Below are positions 9,301 through 16,014 of a stretch of 64,000 nt of DNA, in pieces. A program made the translations under genes and the position numbers. A model generated the notes under the pieces. That model ran no database searches. It had not been told where the DNA came from and saw only the letters and a list, made by a program, of their open reading frames with translations. Origin of the DNA: Pseudomonas sp. P5_109 (lineage in GTDB: Bacteria; Pseudomonadota; Gammaproteobacteria; Pseudomonadales; Pseudomonadaceae); assembly GCF_034009455.1 (NCBI RefSeq), contig NZ_CP125380.1, positions 1,901,001-1,965,000 of the forward strand. The letters run 5' to 3'. Positions within the stretch are counted from its first letter, which is position 1. Every line of letters starts with the position of its first letter.

Positions 9301-9789
9301 CAGCGCGGTGTCCTGGGCGCGGGTGCCCATGGCGTCGGCGCCGGCGCCGATCAGCAGGTTCACGCCGAGCACGATGCCTTTGAGCTGCAATGCGATATAG
9401 GGCAGCACGCCGACCAGGCAGATCAGCGCCACCACCACCGCCAGTGACTGGGATTTGCCATAGCGTGCGGCGATGAAGTCGGCGATCGAGGTGATGTTCT
9501 CCTGTTTACTGATCATCACCATTTTTTGCAGGACCCACGGTGCGCCAACCAGCAACAGGATCGGCCCGAGGTAGATCGGCAGAAACGACCAGAGCTGTTC
9601 GGCGGCCTGGCCCACGGCGCCGAAGAAGGTCCAGCTGGTGCAATAGACCGCCAGCGACAGGCTGTACACCCAGGCTCGCACTCGCGGCGGCAAGGGCGCA
9701 CTGCGACGGTCGCCATAGAAGGCGATGGCGAACATGATGGCCATATAGGCCAGGGCGACGGCGGCGATCAGCCCGGTGGACAGCGACAT
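6319..9789 (-). CDS. Symporter-fused hybrid sensor histidine kinase/response regulator
   Basis: A 1156-residue protein with four modules. Residues 1 to about 500 form a multi-span sodium:solute symporter-like domain (SSS family, as in CbrA). A PAS domain is at about 630-750 (NITQGISVVDQSL), followed by a short coiled coil. The HisKA dimerisation domain has phospho-acceptor His806 in AAVSHDLMQPLNA. The HATPase domain has N-box NFLTNAFRYG and G-boxes DRGPGIPE and GLGLGLAI. A C-terminal receiver carries phospho-acceptor Asp1088 in ALVDYHLD. It probably senses or transports a small solute and signals through a phosphorelay. ATG 9789 has GGAG upstream; the longer TTG start at 9804 does not. No output regulator is adjacent, so the partner is unknown. 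Confidence 0.92.
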   Translation of the reverse strand: MSLSTGLIAAVALAYMAIMFAIAFYGDRRSAPLPPRVRAWVYSLSLAVYCTSWTFFGAVGQAAEQLWSFLPIYLGPILLLVGAPWVLQKMVMISKQENITSIADFIAARYGKSQSLAVVVALICLVGVLPYIALQLKGIVLGVNLLIGAGADAMGTRAQDTALIVSLVLALFTIVFGTRNLDATEHHRGMVLAIAFESLVKLFAFLAVGAFVTYGLYDGFDDLFDQAMLAPRLEQYWKETINWPSMVVQTGVAMMAIICLPRQFHVTVVENIDPQDLRLAKWVFPAYLALAALFVVPIALAGQMLLPSSVLPDSFVISLPLAQAHPALALLAFIGGASAATGMVIVASVALSTMVSNDMLLPWLLRRNNAERPFEVFRQWMLSVRRVSIVVILLLAYVSYRLLGSTASLATIGQIAFAAVTQLAPAMLGALYWKQANRRGVFAGLAAGTFLWFYTLILPIAALSLGLSLSTFPGLAWLHSNPLNLPITPLTQGVVLSLAGNFTLFAWVSVLSRTRVSEHWQAGRFIGQEISARPSARSMLSVQIDDLLQLAARFVGEERARQSFIRFAYRQGKGFNPNQNADSEWIAHTERLLAGVLGASSTRAVVKAAIEGREMQLEDVVRIADEASEVLQFNRALLQGAIENITQGISVVDQSLKLVAWNRRYLDLFNYPDDLIRVGRPIADIIRHNAERGLCGPGEAEVHVARRLHWMRQGRAHTSERLFPNGRVIELIGNPMPGGGFVMSFTDITAFREAEQALTEANEGLEQRVTERTHELSQLNVALTEAKGTAEAANQSKTRFLAAVSHDLMQPLNAARLFSAALSHQDDGLSGEAQKLVGHLDSSLRSAEDLISDLLDISRLENGKINPNRQPFAINELFDTLGTEFKVLAQEQKLEFRVRGSALRVDSDVKLLRRILQNFLTNAFRYGKGPVLLGVRRHKEQLSLEVWDRGPGIPEDKQQVIFEEFKRLDSHQTRAEKGLGLGLAIADGLCRVLGHTLRVRSWPGRGSVFSVSVPLARAQTAAPVKVAELNGKLLNGAQVLCIDNEDSILIGMNSLLSRWGCQVWTARNREECAALLGEGMRPQLALVDYHLDHGETGTDLMAWLRTQMGEPVPGVVISADGRPETVDLVHAAGLDYLAKPVKPAALRALLSRYLPL

Positions 9790-9938
9790 GGGGACTCCAG
9801 ACAAAAGACATCCGAGCCTCCCGCCCGGACAGACAGTCTCGCACGACCGCCAGCGTTAGTCAGTGTCGACCAAGGTCGTGGCGTGGCGGGGTGTCGCAGG
9901 GAGATGTCAGATGGATCTTCAGTGTTTGGGAGGGACCT

Positions 9939-10020
9939 TTCGCGAGCAAGCCCGCTCCCACATTCGACCGTGTTTATCTGTAGGAACACAGTCGAATGTG
10001 GGAGCGGGCTTGCTCGCGAA
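9939..10020. repeat. REP-like inverted pair (GAGCGGGCTTGCTCGC type)
   Basis: TTCGCGAGCAAGCCCGCTCC and its inverse GGAGCGGGCTTGCTCGCGAA are the arms; the inner bases CATTCGAC/GTCGAATG extend the stem almost without interruption. It sits between the kinase promoter region and the 3' end of the TetR gene. Confidence 0.85.
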
Positions 10021-10028
10021 TGGCGGTA

Positions 10029-10565
10029 TTACTGACTCAATGCAATCTCGATCAACCGATGCAGCTCTTCAACCTCAAGCGGCGCCTCGGAAAACAGGAT
10101 GCGGAACACGATGGGCGCCGCGATCAGGTTGATCATTCGATCGACACCCCGTACGGGTTCGTTGGGATAACGGTCGAGGATTGTCTGCAACTGCCCGCCA
10201 ATGATGGTCGCGCAGTAACTCGGCTTCAACGCCGCCTGCACGTCGTACAGCATGTTGCGGCCAGGCTCGGAGCTCATTTCGTCCAGGTACTGTTCCGCCC
10301 AGGCCCGAATATCGCCGTGCAGGCTACCGGTATTGATCGGCTGGTTGTCGGGCTGCATGCGGGCGAGGGCGACGTCGGCCAGCAGCGCCGACACATCACC
10401 CCAGCGTCGATAGATGGTTGACGGCGTGACGCCCGCGCGCGCAGCGATTTGCGGCACGGTCACGCTGGCGCGGTCCTGCTCCTCGAGGAGCTGGCGCACG
10501 GCCGCATGAATCGACTCTTGTACCCGCGCACTGCGCCCGCCTGGGCGTAAGGTCGGAGCTGTCAT
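10029..10565 (-). CDS. TetR-family transcriptional regulator
   Basis: A 178-residue repressor-type regulator. The N-terminal helix-turn-helix spans roughly residues 14-62, with the recognition helix in AARAGVTPSTIYRRWGD. The C-terminal ligand-binding half ends with a region (MINLIAAPIVFRILF) typical of TetR effector domains. It is divergent from the MFS exporter gene at 10680, the usual arrangement in which a TetR protein represses its neighbour and itself. A strong 14-bp inverted repeat (10638-10674) in the shared interval is a candidate operator, though its position also suggests an RNA role. The inducer is unknown. Confidence 0.9.
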   Translation of the reverse strand: MTAPTLRPGGRSARVQESIHAAVRQLLEEQDRASVTVPQIAARAGVTPSTIYRRWGDVSALLADVALARMQPDNQPINTGSLHGDIRAWAEQYLDEMSSEPGRNMLYDVQAALKPSYCATIIGGQLQTILDRYPNEPVRGVDRMINLIAAPIVFRILFSEAPLEVEELHRLIEIALSQ

Positions 10566-10637
10566 CCTGTGATTCCTGTAAAAGCCATGCTTTGGACCTT
10601 AACACAAAGAATTTGCTTTAAGAGAAATCCAGCAGCA

Positions 10638-10674
10638 CACTCCGCAAAAGCAAAAAGTTAGCTTTTGCGGAGTG
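10638..10674 (+). promoter_or_regulatory. Perfect 14-bp inverted repeat over the MFS ribosome-binding site
   Basis: CACTCCGCAAAAGC (10638-10651) and GCTTTTGCGGAGTG (10661-10674) are exact inverse complements around 9 bases. The right arm contains GGAG (10669-10672), the ribosome-binding site for ATG 10680. In DNA it could be the TetR operator. In mRNA it would fold into a hairpin hiding the ribosome-binding site. Confidence 0.6.
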
Positions 10675-10679
10675 TGCCC

Positions 10680-11870
10680 ATGTCCAGTTCTCATTCAAAC
10701 CGTGCCAGCCTGTGGTTTCTGGCGATTACGCTGCTCAGTTTCCTCGCCGCCTCCACTGCGCCGACGCCGCTGTATCACCTGTACCAGGAGCAGATGCAGT
10801 TTTCGGCAGCGATGCTGACCCTGATTTTCGCCGTATACGCCCTCAGCCTGCTGGCCGCGTTGCTGACGGTCGGCTCGCTGTCGGATTACCTGGGGCGCAA
10901 GCCGGTGATTTTTACCGCGGTGGTGCTGAACATCCTGGCGATGCTGCTGTTTATCTACGCCGATAGCGTCGCCTGGTTGATCAGTGCCCGGGTACTGCAA
11001 GGCTTCGCGACGGGCATGGCGACTGCGGTCTTGAGTGCAACGCTGCTCGACACCGACCGACAGCAAGGGCCGTTGGTCAATAGCGTCGCGCCGTTGCTCG
11101 GCATGGCCCTGGGTGGACTGGGCTGTGGTTTGCTGGCCGAGTTTGCTCCGGCGCCGTTGCACTTGACCTATTGGTTGTTACTTGTGCTGTTCGCGATGCA
11201 GGCCGTATGGGTCTGGCGTCTACCGGAGAGCGTCACGCGCCAGTCTGGGGCCTGGGCATCATTGCGACCCACCCTGCATGTGCCGGTCCAGGCGCGGGTG
11301 ACGTTATGGCGGGTGTTGCCGCTCAACACGGCGACTTGGGCGCTGGGCGGATTTTACGCGTCGCTGGCACCTTCATTGGTGCGCACGGCGACCGGTTCAA
11401 CGTCGAACCTGATTGGCGGGGCGACCGTCGCCGCATTGACGGTGACCGGTGCCCTGATGATTTACACGCTGCGCAATCAGGCTGCGACCAAGGCGCTGCA
11501 ACTGGGCGCCTGTGCGCTGCCGGTGGGAGTCGTCCTGATTTTACTGGGCGTGCATAGCGCCAGTTTGCCGTTGTTTTTCCTCGGCACGCTGGTCGCCGGT
11601 TGCGGCTTCGGCGCCGGTTTCCTCGGGGCGGTGCGCAGTCTGGTGCCGCTGGCTTTGCCCCATGAGCGCGCGGGTCTGATGTCGGCGTATTACGTGCTCA
11701 GTTACCTGGCGTTCTGCCTGCCGGCACTGCTGGCCGGCAATCTGGCGCGGAATTTTGGTCTGGTGGCAACGACCGATGGTTATGGCGCGGTATTGATTGT
11801 GCTGGCCCTCAGCGCAATGGCGAGTTTATTGCGATCACGTTCGGCCAAGGCCTGCGAGGCCAACTTGTAA
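10680..11870 (+). CDS. MFS efflux transporter
   Basis: A 396-residue, 12-span major facilitator protein, probably a proton-driven drug or metabolite exporter in the inner membrane. The start is ATG 10680, with GGAG 7 bases upstream. The N-terminal half includes the loop 2-3 signature-like region GSLSDYLGRKPV, the family motif G-x3-D-x-x-G-R-K. The family-typical helix 1 (ASTAPTPLYHLYQEQ) resembles the YfcJ/bcr-type exporters found beside TetR genes. It is divergent from the TetR regulator, which is the likely controller. The substrate is unknown. Confidence 0.88.
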   Translation: MSSSHSNRASLWFLAITLLSFLAASTAPTPLYHLYQEQMQFSAAMLTLIFAVYALSLLAALLTVGSLSDYLGRKPVIFTAVVLNILAMLLFIYADSVAWLISARVLQGFATGMATAVLSATLLDTDRQQGPLVNSVAPLLGMALGGLGCGLLAEFAPAPLHLTYWLLLVLFAMQAVWVWRLPESVTRQSGAWASLRPTLHVPVQARVTLWRVLPLNTATWALGGFYASLAPSLVRTATGSTSNLIGGATVAALTVTGALMIYTLRNQAATKALQLGACALPVGVVLILLGVHSASLPLFFLGTLVAGCGFGAGFLGAVRSLVPLALPHERAGLMSAYYVLSYLAFCLPALLAGNLARNFGLVATTDGYGAVLIVLALSAMASLLRSRSAKACEANL

Positions 11871-11918
11871 AATTGAGTTAGCCTTGGCGCTCACTCTGCT
11901 CAATCGAAGGACCGGACC

Positions 11919-12230
11919 ATGAAGATCATCCGCAGTAAGTCGTTCACGGGCGAGCGTGCCTGGGCCGCGCTGGACATCGCCAACATGAACGGCATCACCA
12001 CGCGGCTGCACTGGACCGATCAACCCTACAAATGGCACACAAACGATGGCGAAGAAGTGTTTGTCGTACTGGATGGCCAGGTGCAGATGCGTTATCGCGA
12101 ATTGGGGGTGGAGCGGGATGTCTTGCTGGAGGTCGGCGACATTTTTTATGCCTCGGTGGGCACCGAGCATGTGGCGCATCCTGTAGGGCCGGCGCGGATA
12201 TTGGTGGTCGAATCGGAAGGCAGTGTCTGA
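11919..12230 (+). CDS. Cupin-domain protein
   Basis: A 103-residue single-domain cupin. The conserved beta-barrel motifs are visible: motif 1 around residues 40-58 (KWHTNDGEEVFVVLDGQVQM, with His and two Glu as potential metal ligands) and motif 2 around 75-88 (GDIFYASVGTEHVAHP, with His residues). It probably binds a divalent metal, but whether it is an enzyme, a sensor or a storage domain cannot be told. It lies 48 bases after the MFS gene on the same strand and could be part of that transcript. No HTH domain is fused. Confidence 0.82.
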   Translation: MKIIRSKSFTGERAWAALDIANMNGITTRLHWTDQPYKWHTNDGEEVFVVLDGQVQMRYRELGVERDVLLEVGDIFYASVGTEHVAHPVGPARILVVESEGSV

Positions 12231-12299
12231 CTCTATATAGGTTATATCGATAAGATATAGAGATATTACCCGTTATATAGATATTCGATTCGGATCTAA
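12229..12299. promoter_or_regulatory. AT-rich repeat cluster upstream of the TDT transporter
   Basis: In this GC-rich genome the interval holds CTATATAG (12232-12239), GTTATATCGATAAGATATAG (12241-12260) and CGTTATATAGATATTCGAT (12271-12289). GTTATAT thus occurs twice, 31 bases apart. It looks like a promoter with repeated regulator half-sites. The regulator is unknown. Confidence 0.4.
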
Positions 12300-12335
12300 C
12301 ATGGGCTCCACCTCACGAGAGGACAGGAGTTCGCC

Positions 12336-13487
12336 ATGACATGCGCCAATAGCATCAAGCCCGGAATCAAACCTTTCAGTCACTTGCAGCATCCCCGCGA
12401 GGTGATCCGCCAGTTCACCCCCAACTGGTTCGCGGCCACCATGGGCACCGGCGTGCTGGCGTTGGCGCTGGCACAATTGCCGGTCGCCATGCCCGCGTTG
12501 CACGCGTTCGCCGAAGCCCTTTGGCTGTTCAACATCGCCCTGTTTCTGCTGTTTACGGCGCTGTACGCGGCGCGTTGGCTGCTGTTTTTCGACGAGGCAC
12601 GACGGATCTTCGGCCACTCCACGGTCTCGATGTTTTTCGGCACCATCCCCATGGGCCTGGCGACCATCATCAACGGCTTCCTGGTGTTCGGTCTGCCGCG
12701 CTGGGGCGACGGTATGATCCACATCGCCGAGATGTTGTGGTGGCTGGATGTGGCCATGTCGCTGGCCTGCGGCGTGCTGATTCCCTACATGATGTTCACC
12801 CGTCAGGAGCACAGCATCGACCAGATGACCGCCGTCTGGCTGTTGCCGGTGGTCGCGGCAGAAGTCGCGGCAGCCAGCGGTGGTTTGCTGGCGCCGCACC
12901 TGGCCGACGCCCACTCGCAACTGGTGGTGCTGGTGACCAGCTACGTGCTCTGGGCCTTTTCCCTGCCGGTGGCTTTCAGCATCCTGACCATTCTCTTGTT
13001 GCGCATGGCCCTGCATAAGCTGCCCCACGAAAACATGGCCGCCTCAAGCTGGCTGGCTCTTGGCCCGATCGGCACAGGTGCATTGGGCATGCTGGTGCTC
13101 GGCGGCGATGCACCACTCATTTTCGCGGCCAACGGTATGCCGGGAGTCGGTGAGATCGCTGCGGGATTGGGCCTGGTGGCCGGCATCACCCTGTGGGGCT
13201 TCGGCCTGTGGTGGATGCTGATGGCGCTGCTGATCACCGGGCGCTACCTGCGTGCCGGCATTCCCTTCAACCTCGGCTGGTGGGGCTTCACCTTCCCGTT
13301 GGGCGTCTATTCCCTGGCGACGTTGAAACTGGCCAGTACCTTGAACCTGACGTTTTTCAGCGTGTTTGGCTGCGTGCTGGTGGCGTTGCTGGCCGCGATG
13401 TGGCTGATCGTCGGCAAGCGCACGGTGCTGGGCGCCTGGCGTGGTGAGCTGTTTGTCTCGCCGTGCATTGCCGGATTGAAGAAATAA
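12336..13487 (+). CDS. TDT/SLAC1-family transporter (TehA-like anion channel)
   Basis: A 383-residue integral membrane protein with about ten hydrophobic segments. It belongs to the voltage-dependent anion channel / tellurite-resistance-dicarboxylate (TDT) family, which includes TehA, fungal sulfite exporters and plant SLAC1. The family's opening motif FTPNWFAATMGTGVLA (about residues 27-42) is clear. AGGAG lies 6 bases before ATG 12336. Family members export anions such as sulfite or malate, or affect tellurite tolerance, so the substrate stays open. The unusual AT-rich repeats upstream suggest dedicated control. Confidence 0.85.
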   Translation: MTCANSIKPGIKPFSHLQHPREVIRQFTPNWFAATMGTGVLALALAQLPVAMPALHAFAEALWLFNIALFLLFTALYAARWLLFFDEARRIFGHSTVSMFFGTIPMGLATIINGFLVFGLPRWGDGMIHIAEMLWWLDVAMSLACGVLIPYMMFTRQEHSIDQMTAVWLLPVVAAEVAAASGGLLAPHLADAHSQLVVLVTSYVLWAFSLPVAFSILTILLLRMALHKLPHENMAASSWLALGPIGTGALGMLVLGGDAPLIFAANGMPGVGEIAAGLGLVAGITLWGFGLWWMLMALLITGRYLRAGIPFNLGWWGFTFPLGVYSLATLKLASTLNLTFFSVFGCVLVALLAAMWLIVGKRTVLGAWRGELFVSPCIAGLKK

Positions 13488-13584
13488 CCGGCAAAGATTG
13501 GGTAATGTGTGGCCTGGATCGATTTTTGATATTCCAATAAAGGAATCCCGGCCACTCGTTACCTCATTCAGGGAAACATGGAAG

Positions 13585-15459
13585 ATGAGTCACCCCTCAC
13601 AGTTCACCTTGCTGCGCACCCGGCGCTTCCTGCCGTTCTTCATCACCCAGTCCCTCGGGGCGTTCAACGACAACGTATTCAAGCAGTCGTTGATCCTCGC
13701 CATTCTGTACAAGCTGAGCATCGAAGGTGACCGCTCGATCTGGGTCAACCTGTGCGCGCTGCTGTTCATCCTGCCGTTTTTCCTGTTCTCGGCGCTGGCC
13801 GGGCAATTCGGGGAAAAGTTCGCCAAGGACGCGTTGATCCGCCTGATCAAGCTGGGGGAAATCGCCATCATGGCGATCGGCGCCGTCGGCTTCATGTTCG
13901 ATCACCTCTCGTTGATGCTGGTGGCGCTGTTCGCCATGGGCACCCATTCGGCGCTGTTGGGGCCGGTGAAGTACTCGATCATGCCGCAAGCGCTGCATGA
14001 AGATGAGCTGGTGGGCGGCAACGGCCTGGTGGAAATGGGCACGTTCCTGGCGATCCTCGCCGGCACCATTGGCGCCGGGGTCATGATGTCTTCGGCGCAT
14101 TACGCGCCGGTGGTGTCCACGGCAATCATCGGCATTGCCGTACTCGGCTACCTGGCCAGCCGCAGCATTCCTCGCGCAGCGGCCGCCACGCCGCAAATGC
14201 GCCTGAACTGGAACATCTTCAGCCAGTCCTGGGCCACGTTGAAACTGGGCCTGGGGCAAACGCCGGCGGTGTCGCGCTCGATTGTCGGCAACTCGTGGTT
14301 CTGGTTTGTCGGGGCGATTTACCTGACGCAGATCCCGGCCTATGCCAAGGAATGGATGCACGGCGACGAAACCGTGGTGACGCTGATTCTGACGGTGTTC
14401 TCGGTCGGCATCGCGTTGGGTTCGATGCTTTGCGAGAAGCTCTCCGGACGCAAGGTCGAGATTGGCCTGGTGCCGTTCGGCTCGTTTGGCCTGACCGTTT
14501 TCGGCCTGCTGCTGTGGTGGCATTCCGGCGGTATTCCGGACAGCGCCGCCGGCCATGGCTGGATTGAGATTCTCGGTTTCGGCCATACCTGGCTGGTGTT
14601 GTTCGACATCCTCGGCCTGGGCGTCTTCGGCGGTTTCTACATCGTGCCGCTGTACGCGCTGATCCAGTCACGAACCGCGGAGAACGAACGGGCGCGGGTG
14701 ATTGCCGCCAACAACATCCTCAACGCGTTGTTCATGGTGGTATCGGCGATTGTCTCGATCGTCTTGCTGAGCGTGGCCAAGCTGTCGATCCCGCAGCTGT
14801 TCCTGGTGGTGTCGTTGCTGAACATCGGCGTCAACGCCTACATCTTCAAGATCGTCCCCGAGTTCACCATGCGTTTCATGATCTGGCTGCTCAGCCATTC
14901 CATGTACCGCGTCGAGCACCGCAACCTGGATCTGATCCCCGATGAAGGCGCGGCGCTGCTGGTGTGCAACCACGTATCGTTCGTCGACGCCTTGCTGATT
15001 GGCGGCGCGGTGCGTAGGCCGATTCGCTTTGTGATGTATTACAAGATCTACAATCTGCCGGTGCTGAACTTCATCTTCCGTACCGCGGGGACGATTCCTA
15101 TCGCGGGGCGTCATGAAGATATCCAGATCTACGAAAAGGCCTTCACACGCATTGCCCGGTATCTGAAGGAGGGTGAGCTGGTGTGCATCTTCCCCGAGGG
15201 TAAGTTGACCGCCGATGGCGAGATGAATGAGTTCAAGGGCGGCTTGACGCGGATTCTCGAAGAGACGCCGGTGCCGGTGATCCCGCTGGCCTTGCAAGGG
15301 TTGTGGGGGAGTTTCTTCAGTCGCGATCCGGGCAAGGGGCTGTTTCGCCGGTTGTGGTCGCGGGTGACCCTGGTGGCGGGGCCGGCGGTGGCGGTTGAGG
15401 TGGCGGAGCCGGCGAAGTTGCAGGCGTTGGTGGGGGAGTTGCGCGGGGCAGTCAGATAG
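13585..15459 (+). CDS. LplT-like MFS transporter fused to PlsC-type acyltransferase
   Basis: A 624-residue fusion. Residues 1 to about 415 form an MFS domain of the LplT lysophospholipid-flippase type (ITQSLGAFNDNVFKQSL at the start is diagnostic). Residues from about 440 form a 1-acylglycerol-3-phosphate acyltransferase (PlsC/LPLAT) domain with the H-x4-D motif His463-Asp468 (NHVSFVD) and the FPEG motif at about 536-539. The likely job is to flip lysophospholipid inwards and re-acylate it, repairing membrane phospholipid. The E. coli Aas acyl-ACP synthetase domain found in longer homologues is absent. ATG 13585 has GGGA about 10 bases upstream; longer GTG-type starts lack support. Confidence 0.88.
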   Translation: MSHPSQFTLLRTRRFLPFFITQSLGAFNDNVFKQSLILAILYKLSIEGDRSIWVNLCALLFILPFFLFSALAGQFGEKFAKDALIRLIKLGEIAIMAIGAVGFMFDHLSLMLVALFAMGTHSALLGPVKYSIMPQALHEDELVGGNGLVEMGTFLAILAGTIGAGVMMSSAHYAPVVSTAIIGIAVLGYLASRSIPRAAAATPQMRLNWNIFSQSWATLKLGLGQTPAVSRSIVGNSWFWFVGAIYLTQIPAYAKEWMHGDETVVTLILTVFSVGIALGSMLCEKLSGRKVEIGLVPFGSFGLTVFGLLLWWHSGGIPDSAAGHGWIEILGFGHTWLVLFDILGLGVFGGFYIVPLYALIQSRTAENERARVIAANNILNALFMVVSAIVSIVLLSVAKLSIPQLFLVVSLLNIGVNAYIFKIVPEFTMRFMIWLLSHSMYRVEHRNLDLIPDEGAALLVCNHVSFVDALLIGGAVRRPIRFVMYYKIYNLPVLNFIFRTAGTIPIAGRHEDIQIYEKAFTRIARYLKEGELVCIFPEGKLTADGEMNEFKGGLTRILEETPVPVIPLALQGLWGSFFSRDPGKGLFRRLWSRVTLVAGPAVAVEVAEPAKLQALVGELRGAVR

Positions 15460-15478
15460 CCGGAGGCTGTGCTGGCCT

Positions 15479-15574
15479 CTTCGCGAGCAAGCCCGCTCCC
15501 ACAGGAATTGATGGTGTACTCCACATGTGTGGGAGTGCACGAAACCTGTAGGAGCTGGCTTGCCAGCGATGGCG
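15479..15574. repeat. Composite REP-like repeats
   Basis: One arm CTTCGCGAGCAAGCCCGCTC is followed by a degenerate partner (TGTGTGGGAGTG) and then a second-type arm TGTAGGAGCTGGCTTGCCAG. The two arm types are usually found in separate elements; the same mixture occurs at 24951-25042. Confidence 0.7.
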
Positions 15575-15582
15575 TCAGCGGC

Positions 15583-15897
15583 CTAAGCGCTGACCTTCAG
15601 GCCAACGAGCCCGAAAATGATCAACGCCACACTCGCCAACCGCACCAGCGCCATGGACTCGCCGAACAGAATGATCCCGGCGATCACCGTGCCAACGGCG
15701 CCGACACCGGTCCAGATCGCATAGGCCGTACCCAGCGGCAATTCCTTCATGGCAAGGCCGAGCAGGCCAAGGCTGATCGCCATGGCCGCAACGGTCAAGA
15801 CAGTGGGGAGCGGGCGGGTGAAGCCGTCGGTGTACTTGAGGCCGACGGCCCAGCCCACTTCGAACAGGCCGGCGAAAAACAGAATGATCCAGGACAT
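15583..15897 (-). CDS. sugE: Guanidinium exporter Gdx (SugE), SMR family
   Basis: A 104-residue, four-helix small multidrug resistance protein. It starts [20 protein letters not shown], nearly the same as E. coli SugE/Gdx, with the essential membrane Glu in FEVGWA (Glu13). The [16 protein letters not shown] segment is also family-typical. Gdx proteins export guanidinium in exchange for protons as dual-topology dimers. ATG 15897 is preferred because GGAGG lies 5 bases upstream; the ATG at 15909 is part of that ribosome-binding site. A guanidine-II riboswitch immediately upstream strongly supports guanidinium as the substrate. Confidence 0.93.
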   Translation of the reverse strand: MSWIILFFAGLFEVGWAVGLKYTDGFTRPLPTVLTVAAMAISLGLLGLAMKELPLGTAYAIWTGVGAVGTVIAGIILFGESMALVRLASVALIIFGLVGLKVSA

Positions 15898-15902
15898 GAA
15901 GA

Positions 15903-15980
15903 CCTCCATCGTCTGACGGGGTCGTCCCCTGATTAATGACTCGATCGAGCCGCGAGGTCGTCCTCGCGATGCGCAATATA
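15903..15980 (-). promoter_or_regulatory. Guanidine-II riboswitch (mini-ykkC) and promoter -10
   Basis: On the minus strand, 5' to 3', there is TATATT (15980-15975, likely -10), then hairpin P1 CGCGAGG-ACGA-CCTCGCG (15968-15951), then a 21-base linker, then hairpin P2 GGGG-ACGA-CCCC (15929-15918), then GGAGG (15907-15903). Two GC-rich hairpins with ACGR tetraloops are the definition of the guanidine-II class. In that class, guanidine binding pairs the two loops and frees the ribosome-binding site. The gene downstream is the guanidinium exporter. Confidence 0.9.
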
Positions 15981-16014
15981 GTGCCCAGCATTAACCTGGG
16001 GATCAAGTTTCGAA

